From an uncultured Terrimonas sp. (GTDB lineage: Bacteria; Bacteroidota; Bacteroidia; Chitinophagales; Chitinophagaceae), in assembly GCA_946886925.1 (NCBI GenBank), contig CAMPJQ010000060.1, forward strand, positions 1 through 9,812: a stretch of DNA of 9,812 nt. The letters run 5' to 3'. A program made the translations under genes and the position numbers. The notes under the pieces were generated by a model. It was not told where the DNA came from, did not search any database, and worked only from the letters and a program-made list of their open reading frames with translations. This document shows, piece after piece, positions 8,894-9,812 of the stretch. Every line of letters begins with the position of its first letter. Position 1 is the first letter of the stretch.

Positions 8894-8994
8894 AAGGGGA
8901 GTCATATGTTTATTAAAGGAGTAGCAAATGTTAACCAGGGGGGGCATTTGATAACCTGAGGGGTATGAAATGTTAAGGTGGCACGAAATGTATG
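8894..8994 (-). repeat. Tandem imperfect repeat array, probable operator of the PUL operon
   Basis: On the plus strand four similar units each have a purine/G-rich block followed by an ATGTTAA-like end: 8894-8912 (AAGGGG...ATGTTTA), 8915-8934 (AAAGGAG...ATGTTAA), 8937-8954 (AGGGGGGG...TTGATAA) and 8958-8976 (GAGGGG...ATGTTAA). A weaker fifth unit is at 8977-8994 (GGTGG...ATGTATG). The distal ends start at 8906, 8928, 8948, 8970 and 8988, so spacing is 22, 20, 22 and 18 bases, close to two helical turns. All units have the same orientation. The array lies immediately upstream of the candidate -7 element in a non-coding region. Direct repeats about 21 bp apart are how AraC-type DNA-binding domains, including those of hybrid two-component PUL regulators, can be arranged on DNA. 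The regulator itself is not in the window. Confidence 0.5.
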
Positions 8995-9032
8995 CGGCAT
9001 TTCTTTTCAGCCTGTGGTTTGATGACCGCTTT

Positions 9033-9045
9033 ATATCCTGGATAT
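9033..9045. other. 13-base palindrome downstream of the deacetylase gene
   Basis: ATATCC and GGATAT flank a single central base, giving a perfect dyad 17 bases past the deacetylase stop. The one-base centre makes it a poor RNA hairpin. On the minus (coding) strand it is followed by AAAGCGG and not by a U tract, so it is not a convincing terminator for the deacetylase. A dimeric protein site or chance are both possible. Confidence 0.25.
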
Positions 9046-9057
9046 TTTTATCGTTAG

Positions 9058-9065
9058 CAAAGTTA
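9058..9065 (-). promoter_or_regulatory. Second candidate -7 element overlapping the deacetylase stop codon
   Basis: The minus strand reads TAACTTTG, also matching TAnnTTTG, and its first three bases are the deacetylase stop codon. No TTG-type -33 match is visible at the usual distance upstream. If used, it would give a leader of about 250 bases containing the whole repeat array, so the element at 8868-8875 is preferred. Confidence 0.2.
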
Positions 9066-9812
9066 CCGGTATACCATTGGTTTCCTGTGCCCATTCACAT
9101 ATTTCGCAACCGTTCCTACCGGTGCGATCCATATTTCATTGGCAGGATCCTGTGCATATTCAATCAATTTTTTCAGCATAGCAAGCCGCGTGGTTTGTGT
9201 ACCATTGTCTCCCATTTCATGACCGGCAAGTACTAGCCATTGACCTGCTTTTTTGGCGGATTCCAATAATGGTAAAATTTCATCAAAATCCTTACCGTCC
9301 ATTTCTATTCCCGTTAATTGAGCCATATCGCAATAGGAGGGATCATTGGGGCTTTCTGCCAGCCAGCCCCTGCCGCTGAGAAAAATATCCGCTACAATAG
9401 GAATGTAGCTTTGCGTATTTTTCCCCCGGCCCACAAATGCTTGTCCGCAGGGATAAGCAAACACTTCTGGTTTTACGCCCAGCAATTCTTCAATCTGTTT
9501 GTTGGCAGTTTCCAGTTGGGTCCTCATTTGCTTTAAGCTATAATCCTCAAGTGCATTATTTCTCGACCATAAAAAATTTCCGGAGCAGGGATGGGTAATA
9601 GAATGATTACCGATCTCGTGCCCGCTGGCAACTGCTTTTTTCCAGCCCTCCAGGCGGTTTTTTACAGTGGGCGGCTGCACATAAAATGTTGCCTTTACTT
9701 TATAGGTATCCAATAAAGCCGTTCCGGCATCAACCTGGCTTGCACGGGCATCATCAAAGCTTAAACTGATGGCCATCTTTTTGCCGTGGGGCCAAATAAA
9801 TGCAGATTCCTG
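9063..9812 (-). CDS. Polysaccharide deacetylase (CE4-like, NodB homology), partial at 5' end
   Basis: The reading frame is open to the right edge. Upstream of the ATG at 9776 it continues in frame as QESAFIWPHGKK, and a W-P-x-G-K stretch commonly precedes motif 1 in this family, so that ATG is probably internal and the true start lies outside. Counting from Met at 9776: motif 1 is SLSFDDA (Asp8 catalytic base, Asp9 metal ligand), motif 2 is GHEIGNHSITHP (metal ligands His58 and His62), motif 3 is FAYPCGQ (106-112), and LVLAGHEMG (181-189) supplies the late His. The usual motif-3 Arg and Tyr (RxPY) are replaced by Ala and Cys; FAYP-type variants occur in other deacetylases such as the PgaB/IcaB group. 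Family members remove N- or O-acetyl groups from polysaccharides using a divalent metal. It is co-directional with the PUL but separated from GH31 by about 260 bp with its own promoter candidate, so it may be a separate transcription unit. Substrate is unknown. Confidence 0.88.
   Translation of the reverse strand, partial: QESAFIWPHGKKMAISLSFDDARASQVDAGTALLDTYKVKATFYVQPPTVKNRLEGWKKAVASGHEIGNHSITHPCSGNFLWSRNNALEDYSLKQMRTQLETANKQIEELLGVKPEVFAYPCGQAFVGRGKNTQSYIPIVADIFLSGRGWLAESPNDPSYCDMAQLTGIEMDGKDFDEILPLLESAKKAGQWLVLAGHEMGDNGTQTTRLAMLKKLIEYAQDPANEIWIAPVGTVAKYVNGHRKPMVYR

Noticed and set aside
8894..8994. CRISPR array or transposon end as an explanation for the repeats
   Set aside because: The units are imperfect and directly adjacent without unique spacers of constant length. 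No cas gene, transposase, inverted terminal repeat or target-site duplication is visible.
8867..9236. Open frames of 75 and 88 codons across the gap before GH31 (8867-9094 minus and 8970-9236 plus)
   Set aside because: Both overlap the 3' end of the deacetylase in another frame and span the repeat and promoter region. Their translations show no domain or signal features.
9774..9776. ATG at 9776 as the deacetylase start
   Set aside because: The frame stays open to the window edge and encodes the WPHGKK stretch expected just before motif 1, and starting here would leave no room for a signal peptide.

Overview
The window comes from a member of the Bacteroidota, most likely a Chitinophagaceae-type or Sphingobacteria-type glycan degrader. 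The evidence is a SusC/SusD outer-membrane pair, Bacteroidota lipoprotein signals, lack of strong Shine-Dalgarno sequences, and moderate GC content. Lineage below phylum is inference from style, not from a marker gene.

All genes lie on the minus strand, so transcription runs from high to low coordinates. In that order: (1) the C-terminal part of a CE4-like polysaccharide deacetylase, cut by the right edge (9812-9063); (2) a roughly 260-bp non-coding region (9062-8802) with a tandem array of about 20-22-bp repeats, a candidate -7 promoter element and small hairpins; (3) a GH31 glycosidase with an inserted PA14 domain and a lipoprotein signal (8801-5913); (4) a SusC-like TonB-dependent transporter (5880-2689); (5) a SusD-like glycan-binding lipoprotein (2677-992); (6) a TIG-domain surface glycan-binding lipoprotein, cut by the left edge (967-1). 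Gaps between genes 3-6 are 32, 11 and 24 bp, so they form one operon-like block.

This is the core of a polysaccharide utilization locus (PUL). The two surface lipoproteins would capture glycan, SusC would import oligosaccharides with energy from TonB, and the GH31 enzyme would remove alpha-linked side-chain sugars, probably in the periplasm. A PA14-containing GH31 beside an SGBP-B-type binding protein resembles known xyloglucan PULs, so an alpha-xyloside-bearing glycan is the best guess. The endo-acting enzyme that would settle the substrate is not in the window. No regulator (hybrid two-component system, AraC, or ECF sigma/anti-sigma) is visible either.

The coding content is a recognisable PUL rather than a new system. 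The least explained element is the repeat array upstream of the operon, which looks like a multi-site operator.
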